Assembly: GCA_947652605.1 (NCBI GenBank)
Contig: OX393581.1
Span: 51,297,924 to 51,361,923 of the forward strand
DNA from: Elmis aenea
Lineage: Eukaryota; Arthropoda; Insecta; Coleoptera; Elmidae
DNA: 64,000 nt
Direction: 5' to 3'
Positions 22,661 to 35,269 of this stretch are shown piece by piece. The notes beneath the pieces are model-generated. The model did no database searches and was not told where the DNA came from. It saw only the letters and a list, made by a program, of their open reading frames with translations. How positions within the stretch are numbered: the stretch's first letter is position 1; the number at the start of each line of letters is the position of its first letter. The position numbers were made by a program, and so were the translations under genes.

Positions 22661-25600
22661 TTAAGTAGTTAAAAAATTATTCGCGAATATGTTTCGAGAC
22701 GAGCATACTAGTAAGGACATTTTTCTTTGTTGAGATAATTTTTGAAGTTACTTACAAACAGAATATTGGAATATTTCCTAAACCGTTAAATCGTTATGAG
22801 TAAGCATAACAAACATGTCCTGAAAAGTGGAAGTCAATATCTTAAGTAGTTAAAAAATTATTCGCGAATATGTTTCGAGACGAGCATACTAGTAAGGAAA
22901 TTTTGCTTTGTTGAGATAATTTTTGAAGTTACTTACAAACAGAATATTGGAATGTATCCTGAACCGTTTGTTCGTTATGAGTAAGCATAACAAACATGTC
23001 CTGAAAAGTGGAAGTCAATATCTTCAGTAGTTAAAAAATTATTCGCGAATATGTTTTGAGACGAGCACAATAGTAAGAAAATTTTGCTTTGTTGAGATAA
23101 TTTTTGAAGTTACTTACAAACAAAATATTGGAATATTTCCTAAACCGTTAAATCGTTATGAGTAAGCATAACAAACATGTTCTGAAAAGTTGAAGTCAAT
23201 ATCTTAAGTAGTTAAAAAATCATTCGCGAATATGTTTCGAGACGAGCATAATAGTAAGGAAATTTTGCTTTGTTGAGATAATTTTTGAAGTTACTTACAA
23301 ACAGAATATTGGAATGTATCCTGAACCGTTTGTTCGTTATGAGTAAGCATAACAAACATGTCCTGAAAAGTGGAAGTCAATATCTTAAGTAGTTAAAAAA
23401 TTATTCGCGAATATGTTTCGATACGAGCATAATAGTAACGAAATTTTGCTTTGTTGAGTTAATTTTTGAAGTTACTTACAAACAGAATATTGGAATGTAT
23501 CCTGAACCGTTTGTTCGTTATGAGTAAGCATAACAAACATGTCCTGAAAAGTGGAAGTCAATATCTTATGTAGTTAAAAAATTATTCGCGAATATGTTTC
23601 GATACGAGCATATTAGTAAAGAAATTTTGCTTTGTTGAGATAATTTTTGAAGTTACTTACAAACAGAATATTGGAATGTATCCTGAACCGTTTGTTCGTT
23701 ATGAGTAAGCATAACAAACATGTCCTGAAAAGTGGAAGTCAATATCTTAAGTAGTTAAAAAATTATTCGCGAATATGTTTCGATACGAGCATAATAGTAA
23801 CGAAATTTTGCTTTGTTGAGTTAATTTTTGAAGTTACTTACAAACAGAATATTGGAATGTATCCTGAACCGTTTGTTCGTTATGAGTAAGCATAACAAAC
23901 ATGTCCTGAAAAGTGGAAGTCAATATCTTAAGTAGTTAAAAAATTATTCGCGAATATGTTTCGATACGAGCATAATAGTAACTAAATTTTGCTTTGTTGA
24001 GTTAATTTTTGAAGTTACTTACAAACAGAATATTGGAATATTTCCTAAACCGTTAAATCGTTATGAGTAAGCATAACAAACATGTTCTGAAAAGTTGAAG
24101 TCAATATCTTAAGTTGTTAAAAAATTATTCGGGAATATGTTTTGAGACGAGCATAATAGTAAGGAAATTTTGCTTTGTTGAGATAATTTTTGAAGTTACT
24201 TACAAACAGAATATTAGAATGTATCCTGAACCGTTTGTTCGTTATGAGTAAGCATAACAAACATGTCCTGAAAAGTGGAAGTCAATATCTTAAGTAGTTA
24301 AAAAATTATTCGCGAATATGTTTCGATACGAGCATAATAGTAACTAAATTTTGCTTTGTTGAGTTAATTTTTGAAGTTACTTACAAACAGAATATTGGAA
24401 TATTTCCTAAACCGTTAAATCGTTATGAGTAAGCATAACAAACATGTTCTGAAAAGTTGAAGTCAATATCTTAAGTTGTTAAAAAATTATTCGGGAATAT
24501 GTTTTGAGACGAGCATAATAGTAAGGAAATTTTGCTTTGTTGAGATAATTTTTGAAGTTACTTACAAACAGAATATTGGAATGTATCCTGAACCGTTTGT
24601 TCGTTATGAGTAAGCATAACAAACATGTCCTGAAAAGTGGAAGTCAATATCTTAAGTAGTTAAAAAATTATTCGCGAATATGTTTCGATACGAGCATATA
24701 AGTAAAGAAATTTTGCTTTGTTGAGATAATTTTTGAAGTTACTTACAAACAGAATATTGGAATGTATCCTGAACCGTTTGTTCGTTATGAGTAAGCATAA
24801 CAAACATGTCCTGAAAAGTGGAAGTCAATATCTTAAGTAGTTAAAAAATTATTCGCGAATATGTTTCGATACGAGCATATTAGTAAAGAAATTTTGCTTT
24901 GTTGAGTTCATTTTTGAAGTTACTTACAAACAGAATATTGGAATGTATCCTGAACCGTTTGTTCGTTATGAGTAAGCATAACAAACATGTCCTGAAAAGT
25001 GGAAGTCAATATCTTAAGTAGTTAAAAAATTATTCGCGAATATGTTTCGATACGAGCATAATAGTAACTAAATTTTGCTTTGTTGAGTTAATTTTTGAAG
25101 TTACTTACAAACAGAATATTGGAATATTTCCTAAACCGTTAAATCGTTATGAGTAAGCATAACAAACATGTTCTGAAAAGTTGAAGTCAATATCTTAAGT
25201 AGTTAAAAAATTATTCGGGAATATGTTTCGAGACGAGCATAATAGTAAGGAAATTTTGCTTTGTTGAGATAATTTTTGAAGTTACTTACAAACAGAATAT
25301 TGGAATGTATCCTGAACCGTTTGTTCGTTATGAGTAAGCATAACAAACATGTCCTGAAAAGTGGAAGTCAATATCTTAAGTAGTTAAAAAATTATTCGCG
25401 AATATGTTTCGATACGAGCATATTAGTAAAGAAATTTTGCTTTGTTGAGTTCATTTTTGAAGTTACTTACAAACAGAATATTGGAATGTATCCTGAACCG
25501 TTTGTTCGTTATGAGTAAGCATAACAAACATGTCCTGAAAAGTGGAAGTCAATATCTTAAGTAGTTAAAAAATTATTCGAGAATATGTTTCGATACGAGC

Positions 25601-28600
25601 ATAATAGTAACTAAATTTTGCTTTGTTGAGTTAATTTTTGAAGTTACTTACAAACAGAATATTGGAATGTATCCTGAACCGTTTGTTCGTTATGAGTAAG
25701 CATAACAAACATGTCCTGAAAAGTGGAAGTCAATATCTTAAGTAGTTAAAAAATTATTCGCGAATATGTTTTGATACGAGCATAATAGTAACGAAATTTT
25801 GCTTTGTTGAGTTAATTTTTGAAGTTACTTACAAACAGAATATTGGAATGTATCCTGAACCGTTTGTTCGTTATGAGTAAGCATAACAAACATGTCCTGA
25901 AAAGTGGAAGTCAATATCTTAAGTAGTTAAAAAATTATTCGCGAATATGTTTCGATACGAGCATAATAGTAAAGAAATTTTGCTTTGTTGAGTTAATTTT
26001 TGAAGTTACTTACAAACAGAATATTGGAATGTATCCTGAACCGTTTGTTCGTTATGAGTAAGCATAACAAATGTCCTGAAAAGTGGAAGTCAATATCTTA
26101 AGTAGTTAAAAAATTATTCGCGAATATGTTTCGATACGAGCATAATAGTAACTAAATTTTGCTTTGTTGAGATAATTTTTGAAGTTACTTACAAACAGAA
26201 TATTGGAATGTATCCTGAACCGTTTGTTCGTTATGAGTAAGCATAACAAACATGTCCTGAAAAGTGGAAGTCAATATCTTAAGTAGTTAAAAAATTATTC
26301 GCGAATATGTTTCGATACGAGCATAATAGTAACTAAATTTTGCTTTGTTGAGTTAATTTTTGAAGTTACTTACAAACAGAATATTGGAATGTATCCTGAA
26401 CCGTTTGTTCGTTATGAGTAAGCATAACAAACATGTCCTGAAAAGTGGAAGTCAATATCTTAAGTAGTTAAAAAATTATTCGCGAATATGTTTCGATACG
26501 AGCATATAAGTAAAGAAATTTTGCTTTGTTGAGTTCATTTTTGAAGTTACTTACAAACAGAATATTGGAATGTATCCTGAACCGTTTGTTCGTTATGAGT
26601 AAGCATAACAAACATGTCCTGAAAAGTGGAAGTCAATATCTTAAGTAGTTAAAAAATTATTCGCGAATATGTTTCGATACGAGCATAATAGTAACTAAAT
26701 TTTGCTTTGTTGAGATAATTTTTGAAGTTACTTACAAACAAAATATTGGAATGTATCCTGAACTGTTTGTTCGTTATGAGTAAGCATAACAAACATGTCC
26801 TGAAAAGTGGAAGTCAATATCTTAAGTAGTTAAAAAATTATTCGCGAATATGTTTCGATACGAGCATAATAGTAACGAAATTTTGCTTTGTTGAGATAAT
26901 TTTTGAAGTTACTTACAAACAGAATATTGGAATGTATCCTGAACCGTTTGTTCGTTATGAGTAAGCATAACAAACATGTCCTGAAAAGTGGAAGTCAATA
27001 TCTTAAGTAGTTAAAAAATTATTCGCGAATATGTTTCGATACGAGCATAATAGTAACGAAATTTTGCTTTGTTGAGATAATTTTTGAAGTTACTTACAAA
27101 CAGAATATTGGAATGTATCCTGAACCGTTTGTTCGTTATGAGTAAGCATAACAAACATGTCCTGAAAAGTGGAAGTCAATATCTTAAGTAGTTAAAAATT
27201 TATTCGCGAATATGTTTTGAGACGAGCATAATAGTAAGAAAATTTTGCTTTGTTGAGATAATTTTTAAAGTTACTTACATACAAAATATTGGAATATTTC
27301 CTAAACAGTTAAATCGTTATCAGTAAGCATAACAAACATGTTCTGAAAAGTTAAAGTCAATATCCTAAGTAGTTAAAAAATCATTCGCGAATATGTTTCG
27401 AGACGAGCATAATAGTAAGGAAATTTTGCTTTGTTGAGATAATTTTTGAAGTTACTTACAAACAGAATATTGGAATGTATCCTGAACCGTTTGTTCGTTA
27501 TGAGTAAGCATAACAAACATGTCCTGAAAAGTGGAAGTCAATATCTTAAGTAGTTAAAAAATTATTCGCGAATATGTTTCGATACGAGCATAATAGTAAC
27601 TAAATTTTGCTTTGTTGAGTTCATTTTTGAAGTTACTTACAAACAGAATATTGGAATGTATCCTGAACCGTTTGTTCGTTATGAGTAAGCATAACAAACA
27701 TGTCCTGAAAAGTGGAAGTCAATATCTTAAGTAGTTAAAAAATTATTCGCGAATATGTTTCGATACGAGCATTAGTAAAGAAATTTTGCTTTGTTGAGAT
27801 AATTTTTGAAGTTACTTACAAACAGAATATTGGAATGTATCCTGAACCGTTTGTTCGTTATGAGTAAGCATAACAAACATGTCCTAAAAAGTGGAAGTCA
27901 ATATCTTAAGTAGTTAAAAAATTATTCGCGAATATGTTTCGATACGAGCATAATAGTAACGAAATTTTGCTTTGTTGAGATAATTTTTGAAGTTACTTAC
28001 AAACAGAATATTGGAATGTATCCTGAACCGTTGGTTCGTTATGAGTAAGCATAACAAACATGTCCTGAAAAGTGGAAGTCAATATCTTAAGTAGTTAAAA
28101 AATTATTCGCGAATATGTTTCGATACGAGCATAATAGTAAAGAAATTTTGCTTTGTTGAGTTAATTTTTGAAGTTACTTACAAACAGAATATTGGAATGT
28201 ATCCTGAACCGTTTGTTCGTTATGAGTAAGCATAACAAACATGTCCTGAAAAGTGGAAGTCAATATCTTAAGTAGTTAAAAAATTATTTGCGAATATGTT
28301 TCGATACGAGCATAATAGTAACTAAATTTTGCTTTGTTGAGTTCATTTTTGAAGTTACTTACAAACAGAATATTGGAATATTTCCTAAACCGTTAAATCG
28401 TTATGAGTAAGCATAACAAACATGTTCTGAAAAGTTGAAGTCAATATCTTAAGTAGTTAAAAAATTATTCGGGAATATGTTTCGAGACGAGCATAATAGT
28501 AAGGAAATTTTGCTTTGTTGAGTTCATTTTTGAAGTTACTTACAAACAGAATATTGGAATGTATCCTGAACCGTTTGTTCGTTATGAGTAAGCATAACAA

Positions 28601-30080
28601 ACATGTCCTGAAAAGTTGAAGTCAATATCTTAAGTAGTTAAAAAGTTATTCCGGAATATGTTTCGAGACGAGCATAATAGTAAAGAAATTTTGCTTTGTT
28701 GAGTTCATTTTTGAAGTTACTTACAAACAGAATATTGGAATGTATCCTGAACCGTTTGTTCGTTATGAGTAAGCATAACAAACATGTCCTGAAAAGTGGA
28801 AGTCAATATCTTAAGTAGTTAAAAAATTATTCGCGAATATGTTTCGATACGAGCATATTAGTAAAGAAATTTTGCTTTGTTGAGATAATTTTTGAAGTTA
28901 CTTACAAACAGAATATTGGAATGTATCCTGAACCGTTTGTTCGTTATGAGTAAGCATAACAAACATGTCCTGAAAAGTGGAAGTCAATATCTTAAGTAGT
29001 TAAAAAATTATTCGCGAATATGTTTCGAGACGAGCATAATAGTAAAGAAATTTTGCTTTGTTGAGATAATTTTTGAAGTTACTTACAAACAGAATATTGG
29101 AATGTATCCTGAACCGTTTGTTCGTTATGAGTAAGCATAACAAACATGTCCTGAAAAGTGGAAGTCAATATCTTAAGTAGTTAAAAAATTATTCGCGAAT
29201 ATGTTTCGATACGAGCATATTAGTAAAGAAATTTTGCTTTGTTGAGATAATTTTTGAAGTTACTTACAAACAGAATATTGGAATGTATCCTGAACCGTTT
29301 GTTCGTTATGAGTAAGCATAACAAACATGTCCTGAAAAGTGGAAGTCAATATCTTAAGTAGTTAAAAAATTATTCGCGAATATGTTTCGATACGAGCATA
29401 TTAGTAAAGAAATTTTGCTTTGTTGAGTTAATTTTTGAAGTTACTTACAAACAGAATATTGGAATGTATCCTGAACCGTTTGTTCGTTATGAGTAAGCAT
29501 AACAAACATGTCCTGAAAAGTGGAAGTCAATATCTTAAGTAGTTAAAAAATTATTCACGAATATGTTTCGATACGAGCATAATAGTAACGAAATTTTGCT
29601 TTGTTGAGTTAATTTTTGAAGTTACTTACAAACAGAATATTGGAATATTTCCTAAACCGTTAAATCGTTATGAGTAAGCATAACAAACATGTTCTGAAAA
29701 GTTGAAGTCAATATCTTAAGTAGTTAAAAAATTATTCGGGAATATGTTTCGAGACGAGCATAATAGTAAGGAAATTTTGCTTTGTTGAGATAATTTTTGA
29801 AGTTACTTACAAACAGAATATTGGAATGTATCCTGAACCGTTTGTTCGTTATGAGTAAGCATAACAAACATGTCCTGAAAAGTGGAAGTCAATATCTTAA
29901 GTAGTTAAAAAATTATTCGCGAATATGTTTCGATACGAGCATATTAGTAAAGAAATTTTGCTTTGTTGAGATAATTTTTGAAGTTACTTACAAACAGAAT
30001 ATTGAAATATTTCCTGAACCGTTTGTTCGTTATGAGTAAGCATAACAAACATGTCCTGAAAAGTTGAAGTCAATATCTTA
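22661..30080 (+). repeat. Satellite array, 181 bp unit, about 41 copies
   Basis: A head-to-tail array 7.42 kb long. The anchor CTTAAGTAGTTAAAAAATTA or its one-base variants recurs every 181 bp (22841, 23022, 23203, 23384, 23565 and onward), and 7420/181 gives 41 units with only a few small indels (for example near 26070 and 27770). Units share ATTATTCGCGAATATG, GAAGTTACTTACAAACAGAA and TATGAGTAAGCATAACAAAC. Two linked variants exist: the common type has GTATCCTGAACCGTTTGTTC with TCCTGAAAAGTGG, and a minority type has ATTTCCTAAACCGTTAAATC with TTCTGAAAAGTTG. No conserved open frame, so it is non-coding satellite DNA. Confidence 0.97.
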
Positions 30081-30480
30081 ATAAAGTATTTGTTGCGCAT
30101 ACCTATCAAATACAAAAAACACAGAGCTTGTCAAGTTGGCATTATGTTGGTGTAATAAAGCGACAGCAAGTGGGTCCGATCTATTAATGCCGAGTTATAA
30201 ATGCATTGGCGAGATTATATTTAGACAGGCATTTTGCAAGCCACGTATATTACTTCAGGCATTCGGAAGGGTTCATGAGCGCCAACTTTGCTAATTGTTG
30301 TAGGAGCATTTTTCTATGAAAATGAGGTTTCCCAAAAATAATTAATAGTAATTGATTTTCTGAAATATTTATTTTATGCGTTTACTTCAAGTTTGACAAG
30401 TTCATTATTATTATTAACAGCAAAGTAACACATTTAAGAAATGTTTGTGAATTAAATATAAAAGGGGTACATGTATAACG
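30081..30480. other. Spacer, no gene seen
   Basis: Unique-looking sequence directly after the last satellite unit. No recognisable feature. Confidence 0.5.
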
Positions 30481-30484
30481 ACGA

Positions 30485-31245
30485 CATTTTATAGCCAAAG
30501 CGGATACAAATTATAGCTTACGCCGATGACTTAGTCCTCTTAGCTAGAAATAAAACGAACTAAGAGCAAACGAGCAACTAAGATAAATGAAAAGAAAACG
30601 AAATTTAGAAATCAGGACACGATTCGAAAAATTTGAACTGATTATGGAGGATGGGACTCAATAAAAATTTGACAGGGTGGATAAATTTTACTATTTGGGA
30701 GTCACTTTATCAGACAATGAAGAAGAGGGAGCTGAGATACAAGAAAAAAATAGTAGGCTTAAGATGTTTGGCGGTATCAGGTCATGTATCTACTCAGGCC
30801 AAAGAATATCTCAAGGAATTAAAATTAAAATTAATGTCTACAAAACAACATAAGACCAATAGTAACGTACAGGGTGGAAAATTAATCAAAAAGAAGTGAA
30901 AGCATTACAGGTCTAGGGAAAGGAAGGTATTACGGAAGATATTTTGGGGGAAAAAAGAAAGAGATCGATGGGGTTGAAGAAGCAATGCGAAACTGGAGTA
31001 ATTATATGGTCAACCTAAGTACTATAATTAATGTAGTAAAGACACAACGAATGAGGTGTCTGGGGGTGGCGGAGAAAAGAGCAACGAAACAAGTACTTGA
31101 GAGAGGAGTAATGGGAAAAAGGACGAGAGGAAAACCCCCTGAAGTAATGAGTTAAATAATGGAAGAAAAACTGACAAACAATGAAAAAGAATGGAGTAAC
31201 CAATGTAAAAAAGCCATGGGCCAGCTTAGCCTGAAGAACTGAGTA
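30485..31245 (+). mobile_element. LINE fragment, RT active site to C-terminus
   Basis: On the + strand the sequence reads IIAYADDLVLLARNKT (active-site YADD, about 30505-30560), then YLGVTLSDNEEEGAEIQEK and RISQGIKIKINVYKTT in shifted frames, and ends with a C-terminal block including KAMGQLSLKN before a stop near 31243. The same ending (AMGQLGLKI) is found on the - strand at 50.2 kb, so the two belong to one family. Several frameshifts; non-functional. Confidence 0.8.
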
Positions 31246-31259
31246 GTAAAAAAATTACA

Positions 31260-31635
31260 ATAAAAAATACTGCACTGTAGGCAAGTTTATTTTTTCTTAA
31301 CTCAATGAGGAAACCCCGCACAAATATGCTGCAACTATCACCGCTGCATAGAATTTGTCTAATAGCGAATATTTTATCAGGTTTTATTGATATTTTTTGT
31401 TAACTGTTCGCTGGTAAAACTTAAGAATAGGTTAGTATCCACTTTGCATGCTAATGATAACCTTTTTTTGTATTAAATTAATTTGTATTTGTGTATTTAC
31501 ACGTTTTTTATATGTACTATGTACTTTATATTTACTTGTAATATTATATTATAATGTTATGTAGGTACACTACTTTCTTGTAAGTAGGGGTTAGCCCCCT
31601 GTTAGAAAGAATTAAATAAATAAATAAATAATATT
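31260..31635 (+). mobile_element. Probable LINE 3' tail ending in an (AAAT)n run
   Basis: The segment ends in TTAAATAAATAAATAAATAA (about 31612-31631), the kind of simple-repeat tail found at the 3' end of CR1/jockey-like LINEs. It is preceded by a small GGGGTTAGCCCC hairpin near 31587. No coding part is attached; it may be a separate truncated insertion. Confidence 0.45.
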
Positions 31636-31639
31636 ATTT

Positions 31640-34070
31640 TTACAAAACTGAAGTTGATTTAGACTTAGTTACAAAAGTAATTACAATCAAAGTTACAATA
31701 CAATACTAATTGCATAAGATTATGAAGACATAAAAAAGGGCCCAGAAATTAACACAAAAAAAACTGAATATGTGTATTGGGAGACAACAATAATTAGTAC
31801 TAGATGATGGTAAATACTTTTAACCATGTAAAAATTGTAAGTATTTAGGATTGAGACAGATACAGAGTAGACATCTTACTTACTTACTTACCTCACTTAG
31901 CAAAATGTGACTTTTACATATTTTTTGGAAATGAAATAAATTTGCAGGACAGAAAGTTCTTGTATAAAAAGCAGTTTGATACTGTCATTAACGATTATTT
32001 TGTAAGCGTTTCGAAAAAAGATTGTTGGGAGGTTTAAGCAAGAAAAGCAAAGTGTATTATTAGTGAGAAGAACTCCTTTGTTTTTAACAAAATTAAATTA
32101 AAGTCTCCATAAATTAAGCTTGGCCTCTTGTAACAAGCGACATACCAATATGTTAAATGAAAATCTATAAACGTTTTTATTAGAGTTTTGGTCTCTTCTT
32201 GTTTAATTCATTTTTTAACCCACTGCTTAATTTTTCATTGTCATATTCTAACTTCTTCCAAGAAGGATTTTGTTGTTCAAGTAATGTTGATATTCACAAT
32301 CTCACCCACTGTTGCGTGGTTATAACTACAAACAAATATTTGTAACGAGGCGCCTACACTATTCTCTACCTAATCGTTTTTTGTATCGAAGTGAACGGTT
32401 GACGAACCAAATTCTCGTAAAAAAACGGCTGTTATTTATAAGTTTACGGCTTCTAAATCGAAGCCAAAACGTAAGCTTAACGTTTGTAAAAATATTGATA
32501 AACAAAGTTCTAAATACTAAAGTTTGATCACATGATAGTTGTTTGTCTGCTAGACGCAACTGGTATTTGATCGTCGTGTTTTTCAATGTAATTTACTTAA
32601 AATTCCTCTCGTCATTTTGGCCATTATGTTTATCATGCTGAAGACTCTTGTTAAATGATTAGGAAAATTGAAGAACATAAAGATAAATCGCAATAAGCGA
32701 AATAGAACTGACTTTAAAGTTATTTTGTGCGGACTTGTATATTATTTTCAGTCTTAACCAGTGTTACCTGTAAGGAGAGCGCTAGTGCGCGCGCACAGCG
32801 TTTAAAAAATTAGCGCACAAAGATAATACATTCGCGCACAGTAATATTCAAATTCAAACATCGGTCTTAACTGTTGCAAAACTTCAACAGATCAAGTTGT
32901 GGTTTTCCAATCACCGGATTTTCTTTATATCAACATTTGTAAAACTCTAGTATTTGCTATAAATATTGTGAATTGCGTAAAATAATAGTTGTGAAGCTCA
33001 GGATATGATACAATTCCAGCAGCCTTAACCTAAATATATACAGTCAATATTAATTTTATTTTTCTCGGCGACTTTGACTTCATTAATGAACTTTTATTTC
33101 TCCACAAATAGATTTTTAAATTGTGTTCCTCCTTTGATCTCTCTGCGTTTACAAAACACTTTTCTTCCCACAAAAATCGGTTTAAATATTATGAGGCTTA
33201 CGTCTTACAAGCTTTCTTGTGCAAAAGCTCAATAAAGTCAAAATGTATCGACGCTAATATCTTGAGAGAGTAAATGTTTAACAAATGTATTTAATTTTTT
33301 TGTGATCGTTTACTTAAAATTCTCTTCAGGAAACACAATTTTCGTTTCATTAACTTGACGATTTAAGATTAAGGAATACCAAATATCCTACGCAACCTGA
33401 TTTGTGTTTAATCTGGGCCGGTGTTAGTAAAGGAAAGCGCCCAAGGGCCAAATTAACAGAGAAACCGTTAAGTGATTTAGGATGTAGGCCAAATGAACTT
33501 TTCGAAATTCAATAAGATTAGGCTGGACACGTTCCGTGCTGTGAATTTATATTTGTAAAGAATTAAGCAAACATGCTCGTGAAGTTTTGGGCCAGTTCCT
33601 AAGGGGTTTTCCTCAAAAGAACCAGCCTTTTTTTCGTAATTTTAACCACCTGAACATACAAAATTGTAATTCAAGATGTAAGTAACGTGTGTATTAAATT
33701 TAATTTCAATTTCTTTCGCTTGTGTATTTTTTTCTGTTTTTTTTTAAGATAAAAAGTGCCAAGTTTTTGCGTTAATTCTATTTTGCATAAAAATTTTCGA
33801 ACCAAAATTTAAACTATGCTTGAATAATTGTTATTTAGAGTTCAATGAAGTCCTAAGCCAATTTTTTACTTTGAAAAGTTTTCCCGTGAAACAATTCAAT
33901 GGCTGCAGCCCTTCCAAACTAGTAATATGACCTTTTAACCGCCTACCATAGTGCTAAATCTGCAAGCTCTTACGAGCTGCTACTAAAATATATTTGTACT
34001 TTTAAATGAGCTATGGGAATTTTCGAAAAATTAAGACACACACTGATACAGGCAATAAAGAAATTTACAG
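31640..34070. other. Intergenic region, no gene seen
   Basis: No supported gene. Opposing open frames at about 32312-32586 have no recognisable motif. A GC-rich, CpG-containing patch AGCGCTAGTGCGCGCGCACA at about 32778-32797 with nearby GCGCACA repeats is of unknown origin. Confidence 0.45.
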
Positions 34071-34079
34071 TGATATGAC

Positions 34080-34510
34080 CAGCGTGGTCCCCTATCCTGT
34101 ACTGCGACCTATTGGTCTATTGTACCCTCTGGTGATAGACCCTTAAAGAAGTCCTGTGTTCTTGAAAAACTCCAGGATTTTTTTAAGTGTGTTTTGCTTA
34201 ACTCTTCTTAGTTGGCTTTTTCCATCCCTAGAAGTTTACGCCGATAGGGTGTGAATCCTTCACACTGGCATATTACGTGAAGAGGAGTTTCTTCTTCTTC
34301 ACCACATCCTCTGCGTATATCGATCTCTGAGAGCCCTATTATGTAGAAGTGGTTGTTCAACCCACAGTGTCCTGTGACGAGTCCTGTGGCTGCTCTGAAG
34401 TCTACTCCGCTCATCCTGAGCATTTCTTCTGTTTTTCCTATAGAGACCATTGACAGGATAGCCTTGTCCTGCAACTTTTTTCAATGAACATTATGCCCTT
34501 GTATTAATAC
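34080..34510 (-). mobile_element. LINE RNase H / C-terminal fragment
   Basis: The - strand frame at 34208-34474 contains GLVTGHCGLNNHFYIIGLS followed by CGEEEETPLHVICQC. This is the region after the RNase H domain in insect non-LTR elements that carry one (R1/I/jockey type), where a Cys-rich CxxCGxxEETxxHxxxxC motif is usual. It starts and stops abruptly; a fragment only. Confidence 0.75.
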
Positions 34511-34519
34511 GTCATTAAG

Positions 34520-34885
34520 ACACCGCTTGGCTGTTCTATAGGACGTACCAACTGCGGGTTCTGGTCCAAAGAAAGCGGTCTTACTAATCTTACTGCGGTC
34601 TTGCCAAACTTGACAGAGTACCTAACACGGACGTAGGTACTACTATAATAATTAATACAATCACATCAAAGAGATTAAAGTGGTATGGCCATCTAAGACA
34701 GATGCTAGAAGATCAATTACCAGCACAAGTATGGACGTGGCAACCACGTGTTACACGAAAAAGGGCCGGCCAAGAAAAAACTGGAAAAAGGAGTCGAGGA
34801 GACCATGGAGGATAGATGATTTCAAGAACAAGCTTGGCTCGACAGAAGAAGATAAAGATTAGGACGCGACAAACGGTTTTCAACT
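34520..34885 (+). mobile_element. LINE C-terminal fragment, sense
   Basis: With frame changes the + strand reads IKSKRLKWYGHLRQMLEDQL and then a basic Arg/Lys-rich stretch, the usual last conserved block of LINE ORF2 proteins. About 250 bp is recognisable. The orientation is opposite to the neighbouring fragment at 34.08-34.51 kb. Confidence 0.6.
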
Positions 34886-35269
34886 GTAAAAAATCGCAAA
34901 TATGCTTCTAAATATTTCATGGGAGCCAATTTTTACAGTTTTCTTATCAATTGTTTCCCAAAAAACGTACAAAGAACAGATTGGTTTTTAAACTAATTCA
35001 CATATAAAAACAATATTTTTTAGACATTTAGAACAATTTTTTAAACCACTTTCATATTAGTGTAATATTTAAATGAAAAAAGATCTGGTAAATGCACTAA
35101 CGACGTTTTTAATAATCGATTTTGACTAAAACTAATATAAAACTCTATGAAACAAAGCACATTTTCCTTGATTACATAAAAAAATATTTTCACGTTGAAT
35201 CAGACACCGAAGTTTATAAATTAACTATATTTTAAGTTGCCGCAACAGTCAAGTAGTATCTAATTTTTT

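Noticed and set aside
22661..30080. Regular repeats suggesting a CRISPR-like array
   Set aside because: Whole 181 bp units repeat without short repeats separated by unique spacers, and the surroundings are an animal genome; it is satellite DNA.
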